A stretch of 64,000 bases of DNA from Sphingobium chlorophenolicum (GCF_000722875.1 NZ_JFHR01000024.1:1-64000), one strand, 5' to 3'. Positions 38,290 to 47,539 are shown, counted from the stretch's first letter. The notes: generated from the sequence alone by a model not told the origin. Numbers and translations: made by a program.

Positions 38290-40923
38290 ATGTCCTTTTC
38301 GAAGATTCTCCCGCTGATGCTGGCGGCCGCGCCCCTTGCCATGGTGGCGCCCGCCCTGGCGCAGACGGCGCCCGCAGGCGTCACCACCCAATTGCCCCGC
38401 GGCGCCGTGCCCAGCCATTATGCGATAGAGGTCACGCCCGATGCGGTGAACCTGAAGTTCACGGGCAAGGTGAAGATCGACCTCGCCGTGGCGCAGGCCA
38501 TGCCCGCGCTGGTGCTGAACGCCGCCGATCTCACCGTGAGCAGCGTCACCCTGACCCCGGCCAAGGGCAAGGCGATCAAGGGAACCGCCAAGGTCGACGC
38601 CGACGCCCAGACCGTGACATTCGATTTCGGCAAGCCGGTCCAGCCGGGCGGCTACACGCTCGCCATCGATTATGCGGGCGTCATCAACACGCAGGCGAAC
38701 GGCCTGTTCGCGCTCGACTATAGCGACAATGACGGCAAGGCGAAGCGCGCCCTCTTCACCCAGTTCGAGGCGCCCGACGCCCGCCGCTTCGTGCCCAGCT
38801 TCGACGAGCCGAGCTACAAGGCGACCTTCGACCTTTCCGCCGTCATCCCCGCCGATCAACTCGCCGTCAGCAACATGCCGGTCAAGGGCAGCGCCGACGC
38901 CGGGCCGGGCAAGAAGCGGGTGACGTTCAGCACCAGCCCCAAAATGTCCTCCTACCTGCTGTTCTTCGGTCTGGGCGAACTGGAGCGCGCGACGAAAATG
39001 TCCGGCGCGACCGAAGTCGGCGTGATCACCGGCAAGGGGAATACCGGCAAGGCGCAACTGGCGCTGGACGCATCGGCCGCGATCCTGCCCTATTATAACG
39101 ATTATTTCGGCGTCCCCTTCCCCCTGCCGAAACTGGATAATGTCGCCGGACCGGGCCAGAGCCAGTTCTTCTCCGCCATGGAGAATTGGGGCGCGATCTT
39201 CACCTTCGAACGCGCCTTGCTGGTCGATCCGCGCTTCACATCGGAAAGCACGCGGCGGACCATCTATTCCATCGTCGCGCATGAAATGGCGCATCAATGG
39301 TTCGGCGACCTCGTCACCATGGCCTGGTGGGACGATCTCTGGCTGAACGAAGGCTTCGCAAGCTGGATGGCGACCAAGGTCACGGACAAGCTGAACCCCG
39401 AATGGGAAATGCTGCTGAGCCGCGTCAATGGCCGCGAGCGGGCGATGAGCCTGGATTCGCTGGTGACGACCCACCCGATCCTCCAGAAGATTCACACCGT
39501 CGATGAAGTGAACCAGGCGTTCGACGACATCACCTATGAAAAGGGTGAGGCGGTCATCACCATGCTGGAGGGTTTCGCCGGGGAGGATGCGTGGCGATCC
39601 GGCATCCGCGCCTATATGAAGCAGCATGCCTATGGGAACACCGTGACCGACGATCTGTGGAAGGCCGTCGAGGGCGCGGGCGCGAAGGGCGTGGTGGGCA
39701 TCGCCCATGATTTCACCAGCCAGCCGGGCATTCCGCTGGTGAAGGTGGACAGCGCCCAATGCCAGGGCGGATCGACCATTCTGTCGCTGTCGCAGGGCGA
39801 ATTCAGCCGCGACCGCAAGGATAAGGCGCCGCTCAAATGGAATGTGCCGGTCATGGCGCAGACCGTTGGCGGCGCGCAGCAGCGGCTGATCCTGAACGGG
39901 TCGGCGCAGGTCACCTTGCCGGGCTGCGGCGCCTATGTGATCAATGCGGGCCAGACCGGCTATTATCGCTCGCTCTATCCGGAAGCGAATGTGAAGGCGC
40001 TGGCGAAGGACTTCACCCGCCTCGCGTCCATGGACCAGATCGGCCTGCTCGCGGATAATTTCCAGCTAGGGCTGGGCGGCTATCAGCCCATGGGCCTCGC
40101 GCTCGATCTGGTGGAGGCCGTGCCCGTCAATGCCAGCCCCGCCGTGCTGGCCGAGGTGCCGGACTATCTCGACAGCGCCCACACCATGTTGGAGAGCGAC
40201 AAGGCGGCGCAGGCGCGGGTCGCGGCCTATGCCTCGAAGAAGCTGAGTCCGGTGCTGGCGACGGTCGGTTTCGACGCGAAGCCGGGCGAAAATCCGCAGG
40301 TGCCGGTGCTGCGCTCCTCGCTCGTCTCGACGCTGGGCGGCATGGGCGACAAGGCCGTGGTGGCGGAGGCGAACAAGCGCTTCGCCGCGCTGGCGTCCAA
40401 TCCGGCGGCGCTGGACGGGCCGCTGCGCAATGTCTGGCTGCGGATCATCGCCGAAAATGCCGATGCCGCGACCTGGGACAAGCTGCGCGCCATGGCCAAC
40501 GGCGCGAAGTCGGACCTGGAAAAGAGCACGACCTTCGCGCTGCTGGGCGTGGCGAAGGATGAGGCGCTGGCGAAAAAGGCGCTCGACCTCGCCATGACCG
40601 ACGAGCCGGGCAAGACCACCAGCGCCGCCATCATCTCCGCCGTGGGTGGGGAGCATTCGATGCTGGCGGTCGACTATGTGCTGGCCCATCGGCAGCAATA
40701 TGAGGCGATGATCGACGTGTCGGCGCGGTCCCAGGCGATTGCGCGGCTGGGCGGCAATTCGGCCGATCCGGCGATGGCGACGAAGCTGGACGCCTATGCG
40801 ACCCAATATCTGACGCCGGAATCGCGCAAGGTGGTGGACCGCTCCATCGCCGCGATAAAGACGCGGATCGAGACGCGGGCGCGGCTGAAACCGGCGCTGA
40901 CCGCCTGGTTCACCAGCAAGTGA
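38290..40923 (+). CDS. exported M1 family aminopeptidase
   Basis: This is an 877-residue zinc aminopeptidase of the PepN/APN type, removing N-terminal residues from peptides. The signal peptide is about residues 1-25 (ending APALAQ), so it acts in the periplasm or is secreted. The zinc motif is VAHEMAHQWFGDL followed by the downstream Glu in NEGFASW. The exopeptidase motif reads SAMEN instead of the usual GAMEN (SQFFSAMENWGA). The last third is the helical ERAP1-like domain. The ATG at 38290 was chosen because it begins the signal peptide. A perfect terminator follows. Confidence 0.93.
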   Translation: MSFSKILPLMLAAAPLAMVAPALAQTAPAGVTTQLPRGAVPSHYAIEVTPDAVNLKFTGKVKIDLAVAQAMPALVLNAADLTVSSVTLTPAKGKAIKGTAKVDADAQTVTFDFGKPVQPGGYTLAIDYAGVINTQANGLFALDYSDNDGKAKRALFTQFEAPDARRFVPSFDEPSYKATFDLSAVIPADQLAVSNMPVKGSADAGPGKKRVTFSTSPKMSSYLLFFGLGELERATKMSGATEVGVITGKGNTGKAQLALDASAAILPYYNDYFGVPFPLPKLDNVAGPGQSQFFSAMENWGAIFTFERALLVDPRFTSESTRRTIYSIVAHEMAHQWFGDLVTMAWWDDLWLNEGFASWMATKVTDKLNPEWEMLLSRVNGRERAMSLDSLVTTHPILQKIHTVDEVNQAFDDITYEKGEAVITMLEGFAGEDAWRSGIRAYMKQHAYGNTVTDDLWKAVEGAGAKGVVGIAHDFTSQPGIPLVKVDSAQCQGGSTILSLSQGEFSRDRKDKAPLKWNVPVMAQTVGGAQQRLILNGSAQVTLPGCGAYVINAGQTGYYRSLYPEANVKALAKDFTRLASMDQIGLLADNFQLGLGGYQPMGLALDLVEAVPVNASPAVLAEVPDYLDSAHTMLESDKAAQARVAAYASKKLSPVLATVGFDAKPGENPQVPVLRSSLVSTLGGMGDKAVVAEANKRFAALASNPAALDGPLRNVWLRIIAENADAATWDKLRAMANGAKSDLEKSTTFALLGVAKDEALAKKALDLAMTDEPGKTTSAAIISAVGGEHSMLAVDYVLAHRQQYEAMIDVSARSQAIARLGGNSADPAMATKLDAYATQYLTPESRKVVDRSIAAIKTRIETRARLKPALTAWFTSK

Positions 40924-40928
40924 AAAAA

Positions 40929-40956
40929 GGGGCGGTGGAGCGATCCACCGCCTTTT
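40929..40956 (+). terminator. rho-independent terminator after the M1 aminopeptidase
   Basis: GGCGGTGGA (40931-40939) and TCCACCGCC (40944-40952) form a perfect stem around GCGA, followed by TTTT and preceded by a run of A. It begins right after the stop codon. Confidence 0.88.
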
Positions 40957-41060
40957 CCTATTCCTCCCTACGCGCAGCGTGGGGAGGGGGACCGCGCGAA
41001 GCGGGGTGGAGGGGAAGCTGCACAGGTCGCGCCCCCTTCCCCTATCTTCCGATGAAAAGA
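40957..41060 (-). repeat. MITE-like element fragment R4
   Basis: This is part of the repeat core (CCTCCCTACGCGCAGCGTGGGGAGGGGGACC, then the GGTGGAGGGGAA arm) in the same orientation as R3. No terminal inverted repeat remains at either side. It fills the gap between the converging aminopeptidase and OPT genes. Confidence 0.7.
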
Positions 41061-41062
41061 AT

Positions 41063-43030
41063 TCACCCCAGCGGCGCGCTCGCCCAACGCCGCAGCCGTC
41101 CGTACAGCGCCGCGATCACGCCGAAGAAGGCGATCACCGAAAGTATCACGGCCCAGGGATTTTCCGCGACCAGCGCCAGCGGCGCATCGCTGTCGGTCGC
41201 CGCGACCATCCCTGCGAAGGCCACGCCGAACAGGCTCTCACCCACAATGAAGCCGGTCGCCATCAACACGCCCATCCGCTCGGCAAATTCGGGATTGCTC
41301 TGGCGCAGCGCCCAGCGATTATAGAGATGCCCGATCACAGCCCCGACCGGGATCAGCAGCGTCAACGCCATCGGCAGATAAATGCCCATGCCCACGGCCA
41401 ACGGCGGCAGCCGCAGCTTGCCCGCCTTGCCCAGCGCTTCGTCGATGGCGATGACAACCACGCCGATGCCCGCGCCGAAACCGATCAGGCCCCAGTCGAG
41501 ATCGCCGCCCAGCACGCCCTTTGCCAGCGCCGAAATCAGCGCCGCCTGCGGGGCGGGCAGGGCGGTCGCCTTGGCGCCCGGCGCGCCCGCGAAACCGAAG
41601 GCGCTGTTGAGCAGGTCCAGCACCGGCGGGATCACCAGCGCGCCGAAGATCACGCCCAGCACCAGCGCGACCTGCTGCTTCCAAGGGGTCGCGCCGACAA
41701 GCTGGCCGGTCTTCAGGTCCTGCAGGTTGTCGTTGGAGATGGTCGCGACGCCAAAGACGATGGCGGTCGTGAACAGCGCATAGGCGATCAGCGCCTGGGC
41801 TTGCTTCGGGTCGCCGCCCGACCCGTAGATCGCGGCCAGGATCAGCGAAGCGCCCAGCACCGCAAGGATACCTACGCCGGAAATCGGGCTGTTCGACGCC
41901 CCGATCAGGCCCGCCATATAGCCGCAGACCGACGCGATCACGATGCCCGCGACCAATATATAGGCCAGGGTCAGGGCGATGATCGGCACCGGATTGGCCG
42001 CGATCGGCCCGCCCTGCGCGAACACCCACAACAGGATGGCGATGGGGATGAGCGATGCCAGGATGGTGCCGCCGACGATGCCGATGGGCAGGTCGCGCTC
42101 GGTCAGTTCCAGCAGCCCGGCATTGCCGCCCTTTCGCACCTTGGCGGCGGCCAGTGCGGAACGGATGCCGCTGACGATGGGGCCGAGAATCTTGAGCAGC
42201 GTCCAGATCGCCGCGACGCCGATGGTGCCCGCGCCGATGAAGCGCGCCTTCATGCGGAAGGTGGTGCCGACGATCTCCGAAAGGTCCGCGCCGGAGGGGA
42301 TCGGCGCGGTGAGGTAGGGCACCAGCCCGACCCAACTGATCAGCAGGCCGAAGAACATGGCCACGCCCACCGACAGGCCGACCAGATGGCCGACGCCGAT
42401 CAGCGCCATGGAAAAGCTGGTGGAGACGCTCGTCGCGCCCGCGCCGAATTTGAAGAAGGTCGCGGCTTCCTCCGCGATCAGCTTCGTCTTGGCGAGGATG
42501 GAAAAGGCGGCGGCGGCAATCGAACTGGCGACGATGGCGGCCAGCCCGCGCTTATTCTCGTCCAGCCCTTCGCGGGAGCCTGCGCCCACTTTCAGCACTT
42601 CGGCGGCAGCCACGCCTTCGGGATAGGGCAGGTCCGATCCCGTCACCAGCGCGCGGCGCAGCGGCACCGAATACATGACGCCCAATATGCCGCCCAGCGC
42701 GATGGTGAAGGCGCTCAGCCAATAGGGAAAGCCCTGCCACCAGCCGATGATGACCAGCCCCGGCAGCACGAAGATGATCGCGGACAAGGTGCCCGCCGCC
42801 GACGCGATCGTCTGGACGATGTTGTTTTCCAGGATCGTGCCCGTCGCGAACAGCCGCAGCACCGCCATGGAAATGACGGCGGCGGGGATGGAGGTGGCGA
42901 AGGTCAGGCCGATCTTCAGCCCCAGATAGACGTTGGCCGCCGTGAACAGCAAAGTGATGAGCGCGCCCAATATCACGCCGCGAAGCGTCAGCTCCGCCAT
43001 CGGGGCCGCTCTGGCCGAATCACTTGTCAC
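41063..43030 (-). CDS. OPT family oligopeptide transporter
   Basis: This is a 655-residue membrane protein with about 14-16 helices. The start (ELTLRGVILGALITLLFTAANVYLGLKIG) is the typical OPT N-terminus, and GYMAGLIGASNSPISGVGIL is a conserved internal block. OPT proteins import peptides or metal chelates, and the substrate here is unknown. It ends in repeat fragment R4 and is divergent from nothing nearby. The SGNH gene lies 78 bp upstream on the same strand. Confidence 0.93.
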   Translation of the reverse strand: MTSDSARAAPMAELTLRGVILGALITLLFTAANVYLGLKIGLTFATSIPAAVISMAVLRLFATGTILENNIVQTIASAAGTLSAIIFVLPGLVIIGWWQGFPYWLSAFTIALGGILGVMYSVPLRRALVTGSDLPYPEGVAAAEVLKVGAGSREGLDENKRGLAAIVASSIAAAAFSILAKTKLIAEEAATFFKFGAGATSVSTSFSMALIGVGHLVGLSVGVAMFFGLLISWVGLVPYLTAPIPSGADLSEIVGTTFRMKARFIGAGTIGVAAIWTLLKILGPIVSGIRSALAAAKVRKGGNAGLLELTERDLPIGIVGGTILASLIPIAILLWVFAQGGPIAANPVPIIALTLAYILVAGIVIASVCGYMAGLIGASNSPISGVGILAVLGASLILAAIYGSGGDPKQAQALIAYALFTTAIVFGVATISNDNLQDLKTGQLVGATPWKQQVALVLGVIFGALVIPPVLDLLNSAFGFAGAPGAKATALPAPQAALISALAKGVLGGDLDWGLIGFGAGIGVVVIAIDEALGKAGKLRLPPLAVGMGIYLPMALTLLIPVGAVIGHLYNRWALRQSNPEFAERMGVLMATGFIVGESLFGVAFAGMVAATDSDAPLALVAENPWAVILSVIAFFGVIAALYGRLRRWASAPLG

Positions 43031-43108
43031 TGGTCTGTCCCCTTGCCTGCGGCTGTTATATCAATGTCCGGTAATAATGTTGCTTGCGCGTGGATCAATC
43101 GGAAAGTG

Positions 43109-43876
43109 TCAGGAAGGGGAAACCGGTTTGCGGTCGGCGGCGACGGCCTCGTCCAGATAGGCGTCGACCAGCCGGGTCCAGAGCGTATAGCCACGCGGGT
43201 TCATGTGCAGCCCGTCGGGCCGGAACAGCGATGCATCGGGCAGACCGTCGGGCGCGAGCAGCACTCGACCGACATCCAGATAATCGAAGCGCGTCACCCG
43301 CGACCGCGCCGCCACCGTCATGTTGACCGCCGCCATTTTCGGCCAGAGCGTCCAGCGGATCGGGCTGGGCTTCAACGAAAGATAGGCGATATGCGCCCTG
43401 GGGTAATCGGCGCGAAGCTGCTTGAGCAGGGTCAGCACATTGTTCGCGACCTCGCCCGGCGATGCGCCCGCCGCCAGATCATTCTCTCCGACATAGACCA
43501 GAATGGAGCGCGGTTTGGCCTTGGGCAGCAGGCGCTTGTAATAGCGTAGCACGTCCGGCGTCGTCGCGCCGCCGAAGCCGCGATTGACCGTGCCGATGTC
43601 CGGGAAACTTCCGGGAATGTCCCACAGGCGGATGCTGGAACTGCCCAGAAACAACGTGGCGTCGGCGACAGTCGGTCCCGCCTCATTGGCCTTGGCGAAG
43701 GCCTCGATCTCGCGGGAGAAGGGGAAGGCGGGGTCGGCGTTGACCTGGGGCGCCGGAACCCGCGGCTCGGCGGCGCGCAGCGCCCAGCCCGGCGTGAGCA
43801 GCAGGGCCAGGCCGAGCAGGGCAGATGCGGCCTTAATGCCGGTGCAGCGGGCGCAGTTGATATTTACCGTTCGCAT
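43109..43876 (-). CDS. exported SGNH/GDSL hydrolase
   Basis: This is a 255-residue esterase/lipase-like hydrolase with an N-terminal signal (about 14-35). SGNH blocks are FLGSSSIRLWD (block I, nucleophile Ser), GFGGAT (block II), YVGENDLA (block III, Asn) and DGLHMNPRGY (block V, Asp and His). The natural ester substrate is unknown, though a polysaccharide acetylesterase is possible. Its 5' end overlaps the hspQ 3' end by 44 bp, so its translation may depend on hspQ. A later non-ATG start is possible. Confidence 0.85.
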   Translation of the reverse strand: MRTVNINCARCTGIKAASALLGLALLLTPGWALRAAEPRVPAPQVNADPAFPFSREIEAFAKANEAGPTVADATLFLGSSSIRLWDIPGSFPDIGTVNRGFGGATTPDVLRYYKRLLPKAKPRSILVYVGENDLAAGASPGEVANNVLTLLKQLRADYPRAHIAYLSLKPSPIRWTLWPKMAAVNMTVAARSRVTRFDYLDVGRVLLAPDGLPDASLFRPDGLHMNPRGYTLWTRLVDAYLDEAVAADRKPVSPS

Positions 43877-44204
43877 AGGTGCCGAACATGTCGGAAATGG
43901 CGGGATGGTCGACAGGTTCCTCGCTGTCGTCCGCGACCAGATTCTGCTGGCTGACATAGGCGACATAGCTGCTTTCGCCATTTTCGGCGAGCAGGTGATA
44001 GAAGGGCTGTTCCTTATGCGGCCTGACTTCTTCGGGAATGGCCTGATACCATTCTTCCGTATTGGCGAAGACGGGGTCGATATCGAAAATCACGCCGCGA
44101 AAACCGAAGCGCCTGTGCTGCACCACATCGCCGATGCTGAAGCGGGCGTGGACGATGGGGGGGGCGGTGACATCCTGTCCGAAAATCTGAATCATGTCGT
44201 TCAT
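43833..44204 (-). CDS. hspQ: heat shock protein HspQ
   Basis: This is a 123-residue protein of the HspQ/YccV hemimethylated-DNA-binding-like family. It has FSIGDVVQHRRFGFRGVIFDIDPVF at about 22-46 and a conserved C-terminal block. In E. coli, HspQ adapts substrates to the Lon protease and affects DnaA stability. A start three codons later is possible. It overlaps the downstream SGNH hydrolase gene by 44 bp. Confidence 0.92.
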   Translation of the reverse strand: MNDMIQIFGQDVTAPPIVHARFSIGDVVQHRRFGFRGVIFDIDPVFANTEEWYQAIPEEVRPHKEQPFYHLLAENGESSYVAYVSQQNLVADDSEEPVDHPAISDMFGTYANGKYQLRPLHRH

Positions 44205-44325
44205 ATGAACAATTTAGGATGCTTGCGCCCCGACACAAGAAAAATGCTCACCGCCGCTTGGCAAGGCGGAAATCATTCGCTAATGGCCGCCGCTCGACCG
44301 GGACGGCACGCGCCAACCCATCTGC

Positions 44326-44416
<91 letters not shown>

Positions 44417-44442
44417 ATTTCCCTTCATCACCCTCGGCTTCC

Positions 44443-45759
44443 TCACCCCATCCGCTGATCGGGCAGTGCGTGGGTCGGCCTTGATCCCCACAGCGCGTAG
44501 AAGAGGATGTAGAGTTCGCACAGCGCCGTCAGCAGGAAGCTCGCCTGCAACCCGAAACGGTCCGCCAGATAGCCCTGCACCACCACCAGCGCGCCGCCCG
44601 CGATCGCCATGATCATCAGGCCGGACCCTTCCTCCGTCAGCGGTCCCAGGCCCCTGATGCCCAGGGTGAAGATGGTCGGGAACATAATCGAATGGAACAG
44701 GCCCACCGTGATCAGCGACCACATGGCCACCGGCCCATGGGCGAACACCGTGAACGTCACCACGACGAACGCGCCGATCGCAAAGGCGGCGAGCACTTTG
44801 CCCGCGTCGAAACGCTGCATGATCGCTGACCCGGCGAAGCGGCCCACCATCATCCCGCCCCAGAGGAAGCTCAGGTAACGGCCGGCCTGCTCATGGGTCA
44901 GGTTGGCGATGGCGGGCTGGCTGACGAAGTTCACGAACAGGTTGGCGACGCCGATTTCCGCGATCAGATAGATGAAGATAGCCGGAATGCCGAACACCAG
45001 ATTGCGGTGCGACCAGAGCGAATGCTTCCTGCGTTCCTCCCTGGCAAGGCGCCGGGCCGACGCGCCCATGGCGGGCAGCGGGAAGCGGGCGATCACGAGC
45101 GCCAGCACCACCAGCGCCGCCGCCACCAGGCCATAGGGCAGGATCACCGACTGGGCGTCGGCCAGGCGGTCGGCCTGGCTGATGACCGCGCCTGCCTCCG
45201 CCGTGCCGCTCTTCGACCGGCCCAGGATCAGATAGGCGCCGAACATCGGGGCCAGCATGGTGCCCGCCGAATTCATCGCCTGCACCAGGTTGAGGCGGGA
45301 GGAGGCTGTTTCCGGCCTGCCGACCACCGCGACATAGGGGTTGGCCGCGACCTGGAGCAGGGTGATGCCGCTGGCGATGACGAACAGCATGACCAGCGTC
45401 ACGCCATAGGAGGGGATGGACGCGGCCAGCATCATGCCCGTCGCCCCCGCGGCCATGACCAGCAGCCCCAGCACCATCGACTTTTGATAGCCCAGCCGCT
45501 CGATCAGCTTGGCCGACGGGATGGAGGCGAAGAAATAGGCGATGAAGAACACCGATTCGACCAGCGTCGTCTGGGTGTAGCTGAGGTCGAACACGCTGCG
45601 CAGATGCGGCAGCAGCGTGCCGTTGATGACGGTGATGAAGCCCCACATGAAGAAGAGGCTGGCCAGCAGCGTCAGGGCAGGGCCGTAGCGCGTGCCGGGA
45701 TGGTGGGCTGCGATGGGGGCCGCGACGGGGGCCGTGGTGGGGGAAGCGGGTCCTGCCAT
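44443..45759 (-). CDS. sugar MFS transporter (FucP/GluP-like)
   Basis: This is a 438-residue major facilitator with 12 helices. FFMWGFITVINGTLLPHL near residue 37 and LLQVAANPYVAVVGRPE near residue 150 are hallmarks of the fucose/glucose/galactose H+ symporter subfamily. The sugar cannot be read from sequence. A LacI-type operator lies 80 bp upstream of the ATG and a LacI regulator gene lies just upstream on the same strand, so sugar-induced control is likely. Confidence 0.92.
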   Translation of the reverse strand: MAGPASPTTAPVAAPIAAHHPGTRYGPALTLLASLFFMWGFITVINGTLLPHLRSVFDLSYTQTTLVESVFFIAYFFASIPSAKLIERLGYQKSMVLGLLVMAAGATGMMLAASIPSYGVTLVMLFVIASGITLLQVAANPYVAVVGRPETASSRLNLVQAMNSAGTMLAPMFGAYLILGRSKSGTAEAGAVISQADRLADAQSVILPYGLVAAALVVLALVIARFPLPAMGASARRLAREERRKHSLWSHRNLVFGIPAIFIYLIAEIGVANLFVNFVSQPAIANLTHEQAGRYLSFLWGGMMVGRFAGSAIMQRFDAGKVLAAFAIGAFVVVTFTVFAHGPVAMWSLITVGLFHSIMFPTIFTLGIRGLGPLTEEGSGLMIMAIAGGALVVVQGYLADRFGLQASFLLTALCELYILFYALWGSRPTHALPDQRMG

Positions 45760-45838
45760 TCATCCTTCTCCGGAAAAGTCGAAAACGGGGCGTCGTTGGA
45801 ATTGGGCGCGCGCCCGATACATGCCTTCATAATTGATT

Positions 45839-45852
45839 GGCAACGTTGTCAT
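45839..45852. promoter_or_regulatory. LacI-type operator upstream of the sugar transporter
   Basis: GGCAACGTTGTCAT contains the CAACGTTG palindrome found again upstream of the LacI gene. Position between the LacI gene and the MFS gene, with an AACGTT centre typical of the family, supports an operator. Confidence 0.65.
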
Positions 45853-45890
45853 AGGAGGACCATTGCGCGATGACAAGGCAGACGCTCCTC

Positions 45891-45997
45891 AATCCTCCCT
45901 GCGCGCAGCGTGGGGAGGGGGACCGCGCGAAGCGTGGTGGAGGGGAAATACGCAGGTCATGCCCCATTCCCTCCACTGGCCTGCGGCCACCCCCCAT
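45891..45997 (-). repeat. MITE-like element fragment R5
   Basis: This is a core fragment in the orientation of R3, with the GGGGAGGGGGACC and GGTGGAGGGGAA arms intact but the right arm degraded (CCACTGGCCTGCGGCCACCCCCC). It ends directly beside the TAA stop of the LacI gene. No terminal inverted repeat is recognisable. Confidence 0.7.
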
Positions 45998-46987
45998 TTA
46001 AACTGGGGCCGGACCAGAACTGTCGCGCCGGACCAGCTTGAAGGTGAATTGCGGCGCGTCCACCGCGCCTCCCGCCAGCGCATCGACCACTGCCCTGCCC
46101 ATCGCTTCCAGCGGCTGGCTGACGGTGGTGAGCGGCGGCCAGGCGGTCAGCCCGGCGGGGGTGTCGTCGAAACCGACCACAGACAGATCCTCCGGCACCC
46201 GCAGGTTCAGGCGATGCGCGACGGTCAGCGTGCCCAGCGCCATGTCGTCATTGGTGGCGAAGATCGCGGTGGGGCGATCGCCGCGGGCCAGCAGATATTC
46301 GCCCGCCCTGATCCCGGATTCGAAATCGAACGCGCCTTCCACGAACAGCCCCTCGTCCAACGCGCCGTTCGCAGCGCTAAGGCCGTCGCGGAAACCCTCG
46401 ACGCGCTGCATCGCCGCCTTGTGGCTGGCGGGCGGGGTGATGACGCCGATGCGGCGATGGCCGAGGCCGATCAGATGATCCGCGACCATCCGCCCGGCCG
46501 CGCGTTCGGGCGTTGGGATGTTGAAGCTCTCCGCCATCACCGATCCGGCGATGCGGGCGCAGGGCAGCTTCAGTTCGGACAGGCGGTGCAGCAGGGGCGC
46601 GTCGTCGGACAGCGGCGGCACCAGAAAGACGCCGTCGGGCCGCAGCGCCGCGACCAGCCGGTCGAGAATGGCGAACCGTTCCTCGCCCGCCAGCGGCATG
46701 GGTTCGACCACCAGATGATAGCCAAGGTCGCGGCACCGGTTCGCCGCGCCCGACTGGATGCCGCCATTATAGGAGGGGGCCGGATTGTTGTAGAGGAAGG
46801 CGATCATGAACGACCGCCCGCCCGCCAGCCGCCGCGCCGACTGATTGGGGCGATAGCCGAGCTGGCGGATCGCGGTGGTCACGCGCTCCCGCAATTCCTC
46901 GCTGACATTGGGCGCCTTGTTGACGACGCGGGAGACGGTCTTGATGGAAACGCGGGCCAATGCCGCGACGTCATGAATGCTGGTCAT
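45998..46987 (-). CDS. LacI family transcriptional regulator
   Basis: This is a 329-residue regulator with an N-terminal helix-turn-helix (MTSIHDVAALARVSIKTVSRVVN) and a periplasmic-binding-protein-like sugar domain, including DRPTAIFATNDDMALG and VVGFDDTP. It should repress the adjacent sugar transporter until its ligand binds. The ATG at 46987 starts the HTH, and an upstream in-frame start (47035) would add 16 residues. Operator-like sequences lie upstream of its own start and before the transporter. Confidence 0.93.
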   Translation of the reverse strand: MTSIHDVAALARVSIKTVSRVVNKAPNVSEELRERVTTAIRQLGYRPNQSARRLAGGRSFMIAFLYNNPAPSYNGGIQSGAANRCRDLGYHLVVEPMPLAGEERFAILDRLVAALRPDGVFLVPPLSDDAPLLHRLSELKLPCARIAGSVMAESFNIPTPERAAGRMVADHLIGLGHRRIGVITPPASHKAAMQRVEGFRDGLSAANGALDEGLFVEGAFDFESGIRAGEYLLARGDRPTAIFATNDDMALGTLTVAHRLNLRVPEDLSVVGFDDTPAGLTAWPPLTTVSQPLEAMGRAVVDALAGGAVDAPQFTFKLVRRDSSGPAPV

Positions 46988-47050
46988 CGGCGGCGATGAA
47001 GGGAATTGCGGTCGAACATGCGCCGGTCTTGCCATGGAAGCGGGGCGGAG

Positions 47051-47064
47051 GAAACAACGTTTAC
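47051..47064. promoter_or_regulatory. LacI-type operator near the LacI gene start
   Basis: GAAACAACGTTTAC has the AACGTT centre with near-symmetrical AAAC/GTTT flanks and lies about 65 bp upstream of the chosen LacI start, which fits autoregulation. Confidence 0.5.
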
Positions 47065-47194
47065 CTGAGGAGAGTGCAGAATTGTCATGCTTTTTCGTGC
47101 CGGGCGCGAAAAAAGGCTGATTTTGTGGCGATCCTTGCGCATTAGGTCGGAAGAAATGCCTTGATCGGTCATCGGTCGGGCGTTAGGAGGTAAG

Positions 47195-47206
47195 GACAAC
47201 GTTGTC
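47195..47206. promoter_or_regulatory. LacI-type operator, perfect palindrome
   Basis: GACAACGTTGTC is a perfect 12-bp palindrome sharing its core with the site upstream of the sugar transporter. A weaker GACAACGGTTGC follows near 47222. Confidence 0.6.
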
Positions 47207-47231
47207 ATAGTTTCCAGACAGGACAACGGTT

Positions 47232-47285
47232 GCATCCCGGACGTCGGCCTGATGACTGCACGCTTCAGGCTTCCGTCCGGGATGC
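47232..47285. repeat. compound stem-loop
   Basis: GCATCCCGGACG (47232-47243) and CGTCCGGGATGC (47274-47285) are perfect inverted arms. Inside the loop GCCTGA and TCAGGC form a second stem. The structure resembles a REP-like unit more than a terminator, since no T-tract follows on either strand. Confidence 0.6.
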
Positions 47286-47358
47286 GCTTTTCCGGCTGAA
47301 TCCGGGATCCCCTTGTCGGGCTGAGCGAGGGTCCGTTCCTGTCCCAAGGAGCCGCCCC

Positions 47359-47539
47359 ATCCTATTCCTCCCCATCGGGAGATGGGGAGGGGGACCGCGC
47401 GAAGCGTGGTGGAGGGGAATGGGGCACGACCTGCGTATTTCCCCTCCACCATTCGCTTCGCGAACGGTCCCCCTCCCCACGCTTCGCGCAGGGAGGAATT
47501 GGTCATTGCCCGACATTTCGAATTTGTCCACGCAACCTA
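47359..47539 (+). mobile_element. MITE-like element copy R6, left end missing
   Basis: The core is nearly identical to copy R2. The right terminus GAATTTGTCCACGCAACCTA is present (47520-47539), while no left terminal inverted repeat is found. The last three bases provide the TAG stop of the histidine kinase gene. Confidence 0.82.

Larger units (their letters stand above)
46988..47358. other. regulatory region upstream of the LacI gene
   Basis: About 370 bp with no gene. It holds an AACGTT-type site close to the LacI start, a perfect GACAACGTTGTC palindrome at 47195, a degenerate third copy near 47222 and a long compound hairpin at 47232-47285. The stretch then runs into repeat copy R6. Confidence 0.5.

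Noticed and set aside
40979..43549. 856-codon plus-strand frame opposite the OPT transporter
   Set aside because: It is low-complexity antisense sequence, while the minus strand carries a full OPT family protein.
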